64,000 nt of DNA. It comes from Glandiceps talaboti. Its lineage: Eukaryota > Hemichordata > Enteropneusta > Spengelidae. The first letter of the stretch is position 1, and each line of letters begins with the position of its first letter. The stretch lies in assembly GCF_964340395.1 (NCBI RefSeq), contig NC_135554.1, positions 9,621,475 through 9,685,474 of the forward strand, in the 5' to 3' direction. The notes under the pieces were generated by a model that ran no database searches, had not been told where the DNA came from, and saw nothing but the letters and a program-made list of their open reading frames with translations. The position numbers and the translations under genes are program-made. Positions 30,001-43,645 of this stretch are shown piece by piece.

Positions 30001-32904
30001 GTATATGTTAAGGAAAAATATCACCTTTGTTTTGAAGAATACTAAATGTAAGATTTGTGACAGGTGACATATAATATGTTTTCATTTATACTTGTATGTT
30101 TAGATGATGTTACTACAAGATCTTCATGATACCAGACTATGTAATGCTTTACTGGTTGCTGAAAGTGATGAAGATGTCTGGAAACAAGACGAGTTTACTA
30201 CTTCATCTACAGGACTACCAAGGGTTAAATCAGATTTAGAAGGTAAGTTTTAATACTGGTGCAATATCGGTAGATGCATAAACCAGATATTGAAGTCATC
30301 ATCAGTCAAAATGAGTGGGTTTGCCATGACAAAAGGTCTAACAAATTGTATGGTGAGTTTGGTATGTATATATTACACAGTTTAATAGCCTCTTTTTGAC
30401 TTATTTTGTGAAGTTCATTATGATGTAATAATTTGGTTACCAATAAATTCATTTAAACACTGTACACTTGCTTTCCAACTTGAACTTGAAATCAGATGGT
30501 GAATTTGATAAAACCACTACAGAGTATACCTAAATGGGTTATTTTATCTCTCGCAGAATTTTCAGATGCGTACCAACAGAAAGGTGATTACTTAGCAGCC
30601 ACTATGAAATTTGATCCAGGTTACTTTGCATGTGACTGTGTATGGACAACTCACATAGCTGTACATCCCAGACTTAGGACAGGCCCTGGTAGAATGGGTG
30701 CCTCTAGAGGTATGTAATCAAATCTAATGTTTTCCTGGACCAGTACTCTCTCCTGGCTTCAAAATTTAGACTCCATTTTATACACAATGACGTTTTCAAA
30801 TGGAATGGAAACACATAAAGCATGTATATTGTTGTGTTTACACATACTGACTTCACAGAGATAACAAAATAATGCAATATATGAAAATGCAATGATTTGA
30901 ACATGTTGTCGAAAGTGAATCATTTTCAAAACGATCATTTTTCATTCAAAAACGGAGTCCTTGTAGATGGGCAAAAACAATAAAATTCAAACACAGTGTC
31001 ATGTAAACAGTCAAAAACACACTAATTTGAAAACACACATATTTGAACTCAGGAATAACACCCCAACACACACCCATCGGTGATGTGCTAATGCACATGC
31101 TTAAACCATGTCATGGTGTTTGTCCATGTTCAACATTAATAGCATTATTTTCGAATTGTTTTGTCTTCAGTTTGGCATTTCTGTGTACAACATGAAAACT
31201 GCTTGACCAGCCTTCCATGTAAATACATGAAAACACATTTAAATGAAAGTGATATTTATTCGTAATTTTATTTTTAAAACATTGTATAAACACAACCTTA
31301 GACTGTCAGAAATGTTAAGCCTTAGGAAAGTGTATGAACTGTAGACTTGAAAAAACAAGAACATTTACTATAGTGTGTTATATTTACAAGGATGTATATT
31401 TCTGGACGGTGCGATTTTTTAATTTGAATTCTTTCAAATTGCTTTATACCTTACCATTCTTCATAATATTAAGTAATTAGAATTAATTTTGATTTAAATG
31501 TTTTGATTGATTTATTTATTTTCCCATTCATATTTTTAGGTATACAAGCCTTGAGAACTGTAATTGATGCACTTGCTGTGAGCAATAGGAAAAATATGTT
31601 TGTGTACAAAGAAAGGGAGAAAGGTAGTGTCTTTTATCTCAGGTAAGAGTTGTTCTATAGGCTTGATATATCTCCACATTGTTGTCAGACATTCTTAAAG
31701 TTGATATAGTGAGATGTCATATTTATCAACAGCTTTAATATCATATTTTGTTATTGTCACAGAGTTCATAAATTTCACACTGCATTTTTTCAAAAAGTTA
31801 AAATTTCAATGTTGGTTATATATATGAATGTAATAATTAAATTAGTTAGTTAAACACCGAACTTTACTAAATTTGCCTCGTCCTGACAGTCCTGTCCCAG
31901 CTGATATCCTGCAAATAAGATGTTATTGTGACAATCCTCCAAGAAGTGCGCCCTCAACTATACAAAGCTGAAATAAACATAGCTTATAACAACGGAACAC
32001 TAAAAATATTATTGACACTCTCCATAGAAAAGGTAGAGCTGAAATGTTATAAGTTTAGGTTAGAAGACAGACACCCTGTAACCTGTACATTCTAGATCCT
32101 TTATACCCACTTGTTGTTCTGTTATCTTTTAATACTTGTTTATATTTTTGTTTAGATTGTATGAATCTATGTGTGTCACCACAGAAGGAGTCAGTGTATA
32201 CTCAGAACCTCCTACACCAAGACTTGATGAACCTTCCTCTACTTTGGGTAAGAATTTTGAGACAATCTCCCCTCTATTACATTATGTTATGATATGTTTA
32301 TGGTACATTATATTATGTTATGATATGTTTATGGTACATTATATTACATTATGTTATGATATGTTTATGGTACATTATAATATGTTATGATATGTTTATG
32401 GTACATTATATTATGTTATGTTATGATATGTTTATGGTACATTATATTATGTTATTGTACAGTATTTTAGGTTATGCTTTTCTTTGTTTTGTGATACAAA
32501 ACTTAGAATTTGTAGTGTTTTAATTCTTTCTCGACCCAAATAATTTGCCTCCAAATCAGTCTAATATGAGGTTATTTATAATGGTAACAGTACCATACAG
32601 AAAGAAAGACTACTGTAACAGTATTTCTAATTTTAAGCTATTATTTTGACAGTATCAAGGGCATCATCTATAATGTCACTACCAGTAGATAAGACTGCAG
32701 CTGAGGAAGACCAACTCTCTGTAAGTAACTGTCTTGTCAAAGTTCTCATGGGGTAATGAAACCATCTCTGTTATATTTTTTTTAAATTGACCTTGTTGTC
32801 TATCATAACTCATGATAGTACATGGAGTGGATTCTGGAATACGAAATGGAATTGAAATTTCTTTGGCAATGATTATATAGCCTGATGACAGTAATGATGA
32901 CTTA

Positions 32905-32946
<42 letters not shown>

Positions 32947-35900
32947 GATGACTTATAGTGGTCCATGAACAAATTTAAATGTTTAGGCCAAGAAGGACCA
33001 GTAATGATAAATTGAAAGGAAAAAGAATGCCTGAAAAGAAAAATAGTAATAATCCTGAAAAGAAACTTTAAAGTACTTCATTTTTTTTTAATACAAAAAA
33101 CATGTAATCATTGGTCTGACTTTAGATTGCATCTGGGGGAAGTAGAAGACCATCTGACAGAGATTCAGGTGTTGATACAATGTCCATGATGTCAAAGGTC
33201 AGTGGGTCATCTAAACACCAAGTAGGAGAAAGTGTACAGATAGATGTACATGGAATTACTCAGGCTGGTAAGTCTATCAAATAGCATATGAACTTTAAAC
33301 TTTGACCTTTGAATGGTCAATAGATCGTTCAAACACCAGATCTTAGAAAGTGTACAGATAGAAGTACATGGAATTACTCAGGCTTTTATGTCATCTACCA
33401 AATAGTATATGAACTGTGAACTTTCACTTTTGAAAGGTCAGCAGATTGCTCAAACACCGGGTCTGAGAAAGTGTATATGGGTCAACCAGAATCTGTGCAA
33501 TGGGAAAAAAGGTGAATACATAGCATACATTTATTTGTATACATGTAGTGTAACACTCACCAAAGTACGCTGACCTCCCACTTCACAACCATTCATCTAA
33601 TTTAGATACAACAGTTAGGTCATGTGACAATATGGTGTAAAAAAAATGTCTCAAGAGGTTCCACATAATCGCTATCAAATATACCTACTATGTTGTTGGC
33701 CTACAAAATATTGCAAACCTAAGTATTATGAATAATAATAATTATATTTTTTTCAGGACCTGAGATATGTCAAGAATTGATACAGGTACTAAGGAACAGA
33801 CTGTCAGAACATACCCTGGATATCATTACTATGTTACTAGCCAGGAATCCATTGTGTAAACTAACACCTACTGATGTACAGGTATGCTAGTCTATGTAAT
33901 GAATGATAAACCAAAGTGGGTAGGTTTAGTGTGATAATCACAATCATGACTCAAATTGAAACCAAAACAAGCATCAGAATTAGAATTGAATTAAACTTTT
34001 GTTCCAAACGCAAACATGAAAATATGTACTCGAAATATTTGACTTCACAATACTGTCTTTATCAGCTTTGTCTTTGCTTTCATTTGAAGCATCAAAATTG
34101 ACAACATCTTGATCAAGCTATACTTAAACAATAATGTACTCCCTCCCAGCCCATAATGGACGAAAGCAAACTTTGAACGACATAATGGGCGAGGCGACAG
34201 CCGAGCCCAGTATGGAGTGCAAAGTTTGCTTGAGTCCATTATGGACTGGGAGGGAGTACATTATTGTTATTATTTTATAGTTTTGCCAATTCCAGTGAAT
34301 TTGTAGACCGAGAAACGCAAAACAACGGATAATATACACAGCGCTGAACATCGTCTGCCATGTTCGGCCCGGAAGCTGAATACTAATCATAGCGACGCAC
34401 GTACGTACACGTACACACACACATATACACTTCAATGAACTGCTGTGAACACAAATTTGTTTCATTTTAATTTGAATCTTTTTAAAAAAATTCTTACGGT
34501 GTTTACCCCATAATTTCCCTGTTCTTAAATACCCACACCTTTATTGCCTTACGGACATAAGCTTGTATTGTTATGCTCGTTCCGGGGCCGCGATGCCCAA
34601 TAACGGAGTACATTATCAGTAATAATGTACAGCGATGACGTCACAAAATTCACTGGAATTGGTAATGCTATAATATAATTTATGATAATGGTTACCAGTA
34701 GTTATGTCACCCACTGTGTAATGCAATATATAATTATGATATATTTTTGCTACGGTTTCAGAAACCCAATATTATAAAACGAAAAGTGGTGAAATTAGGT
34801 ATAGATTCCCACACATTATACCAATTTGGCAGGAAATCCGGATTAGATACCTTGGAAACCCAAACAGAATTACCTGATGTACCCATACACCTATAACAGA
34901 AACACTGATCATGACATTTACTTTTGATGGTTCAACTTGTTGAATTCCTTCTCAACTGTATGTGACTGTCTTCATCTTTTCTCTGTCCTTTTCTAGTTCA
35001 TCCAGCCACCAGGTGCAGACCCAGCCAGCATTATTCACTTCACTATACCCCAATTCTGGTCAGCCCAGCTGTTTGCTATCGGATACTACCTTCGTCAGAA
35101 TATGTTGCAATTTCTACACCATCCTAAGTATGTAGATAACAAAGCAGAACATCATTTTCAACACTATTCTACACATATTCATGCCTACACAGACAAGGAG
35201 ATACCAGAGAAAGATGTCTTTCTGTATAATAGACCACAGTCATCAGGTCGGAAAGGTAGGGAGTCATTTGACGTATCTCTTCTGGGTTGTCCCGTCTTGC
35301 CAGAGATAGTTGATTGAAATTGATAGGTGATTCATTTAAAGGCAAGTTTAATCTGTACAAATTGCAAAATCTGTCTGTTTATAATAATCACAAAATTATA
35401 ATCTGGGATGGTCAAGTGACAAAAAGGCAATAGCAGAATTCAAATTACCAAAAATGTTTATCAGCTTGGTAGATCAAATGAAATACAAAGGTTATAACAC
35501 ACAAGCAGTTCAAAGTTTTTTAGCATTGAGCTTTAGTCTGTTTTGATCGATGATCCTCATCAGAATGACAACTTCCATAGTTACATCTGACCACTAGGTG
35601 GCAGTATGATCAGAATTCAGAATGTTACTTCAGTGTTTAATACCTGTACAAAAATGTAACATGTTTAGATATTTGATATGAACTTCATGAAGTTATAAAA
35701 ATAGTTATGAAAAATACTGCCCCCTGAAATGAAAGGAAATAATACTCTCTATGTTATGCTTAGCGGTTACTAAAAATATACCAAAGATGATGCAGCCATA
35801 GAACTGTCGATGCTAATATAATCCATGGCTATTTTCAACACCCTAGGTATAGCAGCTATAGCACTGTCTATAGTAGATGGTAACATATCCATGACTTTTT

Positions 35901-38900
35901 TTAACCCCCCTAGGTATAGCAGCCATAGCACTGTCTATGGTAGATGGTAAAGGTAATCCTGTGAGCATCATCAGCAGCCCTAGACCAGTGGTAGTATTGG
36001 AGTCTGACCTCCTAGCTATGGAAGAATTTGACAGTCTAACCCATGCTGCCACATACACAACAGAGGTAGATCAGGATAGCAAATATCCAGGTGAGATTAA
36101 TGTTGAGGGTCTTAAAGGGTCTTCACGGTCTTCTGTGCTGGCATAGCAGGCTAATGAATATTTGTATCTCTTCTTGATTTTCACAACATTTTGATCCGTA
36201 TTTAAAGTCGTGTTATGCCAATAGATGGTGAGTTCATTGTTTGAAATTTTGTATATATTGTACTTCTAACAGATCTAACTGCTGTTCTTCAGTACTGTGT
36301 TTTTGAAATTGTGACATTTTCAGCTGTGATGACTCTCTTTGTATTAGTTTTCAACAGGACAAACTGATTTGCTTCACAAAATCCAAAATGTTTTCAGCAG
36401 TTCGACTTTATAGCAAATAAAAAATTTACACATTTCAATCTGTCTTAGTTGACTTACAATCCTTGTCAGACTGACTAATCTAGTAATTCCCAGATTGACC
36501 AATCTGAAGAATAGTTAATTAGTATGTAAATTAGTTATGTGTTGATGTAGTTTGGTGTATAGGAGAATATGACCTTTCACCTTTAATGGTGTATAACTCT
36601 GCAGGGAGCAAATGTACTTTCATAAAGAGTTCTGAAGAGTCATTTTATGACTTCACATCACATCAATTTTGCACGATGAAACACCAAATTGAAACTCTAT
36701 TTCAGCTTCATTATTCTAGCCATGTCCAATGTTGTTATGTCCTATGAGGTAACCATGGACCACTGCTAGAACAATGGAGGTGAAAAAAAGAATTTCAATT
36801 TAGTGTTTCTTGATAATCATGCAAAATTTAAGTGATGTGAAATCATTAAAGGAAGTCTTCGGAACCCAAAGTTTAATAAAATATGTTTTATTTCCTAGTG
36901 TTCCCCGTTAATAACTCTCTTTATACTGTCATTTCATCAGGTCCAACTGCACTAATTTAGTACAATCATATTATAACATTGGAGGATAAATTATAAACCT
37001 TGCTAACTCTGATATTCCTGTCCAACAGGTCCAACTTCACTCATACAGTTCATATACAACTTGTAGGATAAATTCTAAACTGTGATAACTCCTGTTATTC
37101 CTGTCCAACAGGTCCAACTTCACTTATACAGTTCTGTATATGGGAGAGTGGTAACGTAGACATACCACAATTGACAGATAAACTGATGTTAGCAGTACGC
37201 CATTCACTGTGTGATGTCATAATGGAGTACCGAGTACTAACAGCGCCACTAGGATTCTGGCCATACACTGATGTCAGTTCTGTTGGTACCTCACTAGCTA
37301 CGTCACCAGTACCTACACCGCCAATAGTTACACCACCTAAAGGTATTATACTTCATATAACTTAAAGAGCTTCTTTCTTACCTCAACCATACAAATTGAA
37401 TTTTGGATTGAAACCATTCAAACTGATAAAGTTCAACTGTTTGAGAACATTCCTCCTTAGTCTGTGAGGTATGACGTGTCATGCCACACTACCAGCCACC
37501 AATCTGACATGTGTCTTACAGGTTGTCCCTCCTCTAGCCATGTACTATGAGTCATCATATTACTCTGGTGACCAAGGCTTCGGTATTACGAAGATAGACA
37601 CAAACTGAAACTATTGTTCTTCTATGTGGTAGATTACACAAGTGGGTGATAGTGGTTCCTCTGTTGTGCAAATCTAATCACCCTGTGATCAAGATAGTGT
37701 AAACATTGTAAGTCCCAAAACAGTACACTGCAAGTTTATGGAACTAACTTTTAGAGAGATGTCTACTGAAACTATACTTAAACCAACATCCATTCAATAG
37801 CTTATCACTGTTGTATCAACACATTGTGACAATAATTTTAGTTTGTGTCTATCTTAGTAAACCAAAGGCTTGATTGCCAGAGTGGTATATTTTCACTTGG
37901 GATCATGGTAGCAAGATATAGCATTAGCTTATTTGTATAATTGTGCCACCTGTTATTCTGTTGAAATTTAAAAGTGACATAAGTCTCACATTTGATTTAC
38001 AAACCATTTCTGAATGAATAATGTTAGAAAGAACTGTTAGGTTGTCAGTAATAAATACTAGTATGTGAATTTGAGTACTATAATTTTAACCAATACACAA
38101 CATATTTTTGATAAACTGAGCTGAGAGCTTTCAACTGCAAACAGTCAGTCTTGTTCACTCAATGATAGATGGCGCTGTCACAAATATATGAACTTATTAT
38201 TATTATAATAATCAGAAGACACCATGTCATTGTTACAGGTGCTAGTGAGAGTAAGTCAGCTGGCCAATCACCATCACTGATTAAACAGATGACATTACCT
38301 GCACCTGATAGTAAATCAGCTGACCACAGCTTGAGTACATCACCAGTCAACATCTCATCCAATAAGGTAAATAGAATCCCATAGAATGTTGAAGTAACAG
38401 TTCTCGTTACCATGGAAATTCACTATGATTCTTGACAATGTGTATGAAGTATAGTATGAGTGTACCATCAGATCTGACCTGTATGGATCATTTGGATCAT
38501 CACACAAATTCATCTCAGGTTGCAGAGATCATAGGTCAGAGATAATTCCCAAAGATATATAGGAGCATAATGTTACTCGTATTGATCAAATTAATGCATG
38601 CAGGAAACAGGAATATAATGAGTTTGTATAATGGGTGTGAACAAGAATTTAGGTATTCATATCCATACATGAATCAAGCAGTCAATCAAATTTCTATCAT
38701 GCAAATCTCCAGAACAGTGTTCTCTTCAGTATAGAATGACCAAAGCACACCCTTGGCTTTGGTAAACAAATAATTGTGTTGTATATGTTATTGCCATTCT
38801 TAAAGTATAATGCTATTAGACTAATGTATCATTTGAAGTACAACATTTAGTCTATCGGTCATACTGAAAAATATCTCCTTATGCATAGACTCACACACAC

Positions 38901-41618
38901 ACAGAAAAATACACATGGCATTGCTCACTCATACACATATTTACTACATTCTCATTATGGGGATCAGATTCAACTCTATGCTGACGTTACAAAGTCATAA
39001 ACTTGTTATGTTGCATGTGGGACACGTCCATATTTGGGAATGACTTGTTATGGATGGGTGATCACTTAGAAATTTTTCATAAACTTGACCCAGAGTCAGC
39101 CTGAATGCATTCACAAGCATAAATTAGTCCAGCTTAAACCACAGTCCTGACCTAAACCACCCTCTGACTAACCTAACATGAAAGTTGAGTTGAGACTGAG
39201 TCGGCATAAAGTACCCCTATAGAGAGTTGCCACTGGCACTTGACAGGATTGTTGACGTTATTTTTCACAGCGGATGTCTATGGCCGATGTATTTATGCCA
39301 TCACAGGAAAGGGGATTTTTCCGTCAACAGGTACAGTAGAGTTGAACACTGTATACTAATGAAATATTAAATACAATAATTACTAAATTAATGTAAAATC
39401 TGCTTCCCTTTCTAACTACTTTTCTCACAGGCTTTGCTAATCTTGTCTTTTCTTCTTCTGGTCTGTCACAGTCTTGCCTTGTGTTAGATTCACTCTCAGT
39501 TCACTGGTGTTGCTGTATTGTCATGTGACCAGTTAGGTGTATAGCTATGTATTCAGAAAATAAGCCTCGGGTCTACTTTTCTCTATAAACTGCTCAATAT
39601 GAGTTTTTTTTTCATGAGAACTGTGGTCCAACGACAATGATAAACCAACTGGGAGACTTAGACTTGAGATTGGTAAAATTGGGTTTGATAAAAGCAGTTG
39701 ACAAGTCTGTTAGTCTACAGTTAAAAAAATTTATTTACCGACGTTTCAACCCCACTTGGGAGGTCTCCTTTAGGGGGGCTAAGAACAATAAAATGAAGGA
39801 AACAATGCATTGAATGAAATAAACCAAGTCATAGAAATGACAACAAAAGTGAACAATTTGGGATTCGCTGCCAAGAAATTTTTTGACTCTATGAGAAGAA
39901 ATTTTTTTCATTTCTAAAAATTGAAAATGTTCTACTAAACAGCATATAGTGATAGTACAAACCCAGAAAGCATATAGAAACTTGTGTTGTGAAAATGGTG
40001 AATAAAATGAAAAAAACAAAAACTTAATGCATAGTTATGTATGTCTGAGTTACTTGTTTATGACAAAGCTAGCAATGTCTGTTAGAGTGAAGACAAGTTG
40101 TTAATAGTATGTAATTATTGAGTGTGCATCATAAAAAGGGACAATTATTGAACTCATAGCTACAGTTACTATATCCAAGTTATGTCAAATAATGACAATT
40201 CAGCAAAGCCAGTGGACTGAGAGTGTGTCTACCCTAATATGTGCCTTGAGTCATGGACTGCTGCCAATGTAATGATATTTATATTACACTGAGAGGATGA
40301 GCATGATGACATATAAATGCATGCTGTATTTCAGAATGATAAGTGTCTTGAGCTAGACAGCAATTTCACCACCACAAGTATGTTTAATGCATGAACAAAT
40401 TTGAAATCTTAATACAAAGGTCTGAAATCTGTGTATAAGTGAACTGTAAAGCATTGCAGTTACAGTTTTACACTAATTGGTACACTTACATGGCTTGTGA
40501 AGAAAATTCCTAAAATTATTACATTTTAACTTTCATGTACTGGCACAAAGTGGGAGAATCTATCTCATACTAATTAGCTTTAAATTTCTGTCTTGAAATT
40601 CAGGTGCTGGGTGATTTAATATCTTAAATTTATACTAACTACTTTTAGCCCTTCTGTCTTATACATATCTTCCTATAGTCTAGATGCTATCCATGGTATC
40701 AAATTATCTTTTTACCACAGTCTAGTTCAATGAGAAATCATGAACCAAAAGTTGTTCATGTAAATGAGTAAAACCCCAACTGTTAGAATGATGTAAACAA
40801 TGTATAAGTATCATTCTGAACTGACAAATAGACCATATTTGGACATTACATAACTGTACCCAATAAACACTAACTTTATCATTGGACAGAATTCTGTGAT
40901 TGATTATTAAACAAAGATGTGATGTTAATGACTGTGTGGGTGGTTTTGGTTGAATATGAAATTTTATCTCAGGACCTCATTGTGCTAGATATGAGGAGAG
41001 ATGTTGAGATTTGATGCCATGCATAGTATCTAGACTACCAGGGGTGTAATCTTTCTGTGGGTCTGTGGGGGGTCTTTTCTTGGCTAATAAAGTGTAGACA
41101 GATAGAATGCTTTTCAATGTGCTACACTACTGTGTGTGAATATTTCAATTACTTTGTGTAAGGTTGTTCTAAAGTTCACTATTTCACCCAATAATAGTAG
41201 GAGAGGGATTTTTCTGGATAAAAAGTAAACAGTACAAATGTATGTTTATAATGGCCAGACTGCCGTACAGTGTTTGAATATTTCAAATACAGCTGCTACA
41301 CCTAACTGTAGTTATCCACAGCCCACATATTTACAATTGTTATATTACAATGAAGTTAAACTTGTCTCCCTAGTAACGTTTCATTTCTAATAGGTGGTTG
41401 GGTTCTGATTTCTATCTTCTGTCTTCTTTAATAAGTCTATAAAAAAATTTGTGTTTTTCTGCAAACACTGTTTTGACATTGGACAAATATTATATTGTTG
41501 ATAACTTGAATATGTAAACAGATTACCAAACTGTCATCTCATTATATACATATATACACATACATACACACAAACACACGCACACACACACACATACATA
41601 CATACATACATACATACA

Positions 41619-41652
<34 letters not shown>

Positions 41653-43611
41653 CATACATACATACATACATACATACATACATGCATGCATGCATGCATG
41701 CATGCATGCATGCATACATACATACATACATACATACATACATACATACATACATACATACATACATACATACAAACACACACATACACACACACACATT
41801 CACTATGTATATCTGTAGTGCTGTTTGTTTTGTAAGTGTGTGTAGTTATCCATATAAAAAAAAATTGTGTCAAATACATGAATATTTTCATAAGAAAATC
41901 GAAGTTTTAACACAGAAATGAACAGCCACATGCATTTGAATGTACACAGATATAAAACCTATGAACAACCAAGCAAAGTACCCCAGTGTGTCTCAATTAC
42001 AAACTTATTATTGACAAGATGAATTCAAAGAGAAATCAAATTTCCTGTGCTCAATTATATGTTCAGAATAGAGAAGTGTTCACATTAAAAAATTACAGCA
42101 TATGCGATACTTGATTATTTGGTACTGGTTGTGTGTCCCAGTACATAGGCAATCATCTTTTGAATATACTATATATATACCTGTGTATGATTTTCAGTAC
42201 TGGATTTGTTTCAGCTTAATTTGCGCAGAAGTTTTTTTCCCCAGAAATAAGTCCCACCAACATATGTTATGAGTTGTCATACTTCTATACTAAGATGTCA
42301 CAGTGGTAAAACAGTATAACCAACACTTGCACTGAATGCTGAATGGCCAAATGCATATTTTATCTACTAGCAACATGTCTACTTTCACCCTTGTACTGTC
42401 CGCCAAATTTAAGTACACCTGACATGTCCTAAATTGCCATTCTGCCAAATGTTCCATGTGCCAAAATGAATACGTCTAGAGTATATTATGCTATTATAGA
42501 TTTCTAAAAGGAGTTCTGTGAATTTCAAAACATTGATCAGAATGTCTATGTATGATTTAATATTGAGATTATAATGCAGACATTTTGCTATGCATGATAT
42601 TTCTATTTGTCTCTAGACTTCACCTGCTTATAGCCCTAGTCCACACTCTGCTTCATATGCTGATCCTAGAACTAGAAGAATTCTTGCAGAAAAATGTGAA
42701 AAGGTACATGGTGCTGCAACAACTAACAGCAACCTAGTAACTGCACTGCAATGGCCACTATGAGCACTGCATGGCAAAATGTTATTAATAGCAATTGAGT
42801 AACCACTAACACAGTTGTAATGCATGGTTTTGACCTTTGACTCTGACGTGAACTGAAGTGCAATGCATGGTCTATCGTTTGACAGTAGTTTTGTATAGTT
42901 GCTAGAAGTGAAGACTTTATTCAACATTTCATGAGGGAACTACTGTCACTTCTAGGAGCAGGAACAACTCTGTCTACCTAACTAACATTAAATTGCAACT
43001 TTAGAAACTATTGGCACTTAATACAACCTGCGAAAAAAAAACATGTATGCATTTGCTTGCTTGTGGTAAGGAGGAGTGAGATAAGTTTCATGCAAAGACA
43101 TACAATGTATTTAGTGTCTGTAATCTTATCAAAGTATAAACACCATGTGAGACCCGGATCCCATAACGCTGTTGTTAGAACACTACACATTATAAGGATC
43201 AAGTTCGACTGTTACTGTTACTGTTACTGTTACTGTTACATTGTAACTTCCACAGAGATAAACAAACTGACAAAAGCATCATGTGAACATACATCAGATG
43301 CACCTGCTGTTGCTTTTGTATCAGTTGTATTGTTGTTTTCACATAATTGTGTCTTTGCATGACATCATTCCTTGGGTGACTTCAATCAAGCAAGTGTTTT
43401 TTTTAACGGGTTGTAGCTAACGCTTTTATAGTTACAAACACTATTAAAGTCTTTGACCATTGTTATGTGATAGCAACTTTGTAAACTTCTATACTGGGGT
43501 ACACAACAACTACTTGCTCTAGAAATGTAGAGACTAGCCAGTATTTACAGCAAAATAAGTAAATTCAATATTATGGTAACATCACTGTTTTGTGTAGGAG
43601 ATGTGTAACAG

Positions 43612-43645
<34 letters not shown>

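Larger units (their letters stand above)
39331..42616. other. 3.3-kb intron after exon 35
   Basis: Contains a possible Penelope-like end (39715-39790) and a CATA microsatellite (41536-41800). I see no gene. A 43-base exon-like stretch at 40335-40377 does not fit the phases. Confidence 0.6.

Noticed and set aside
40335-40377. Possible 43-base exon ([14 protein letters not shown])
   Set aside because: Acceptor and donor look fair, but its length would change the frame relative to all neighbouring exons.
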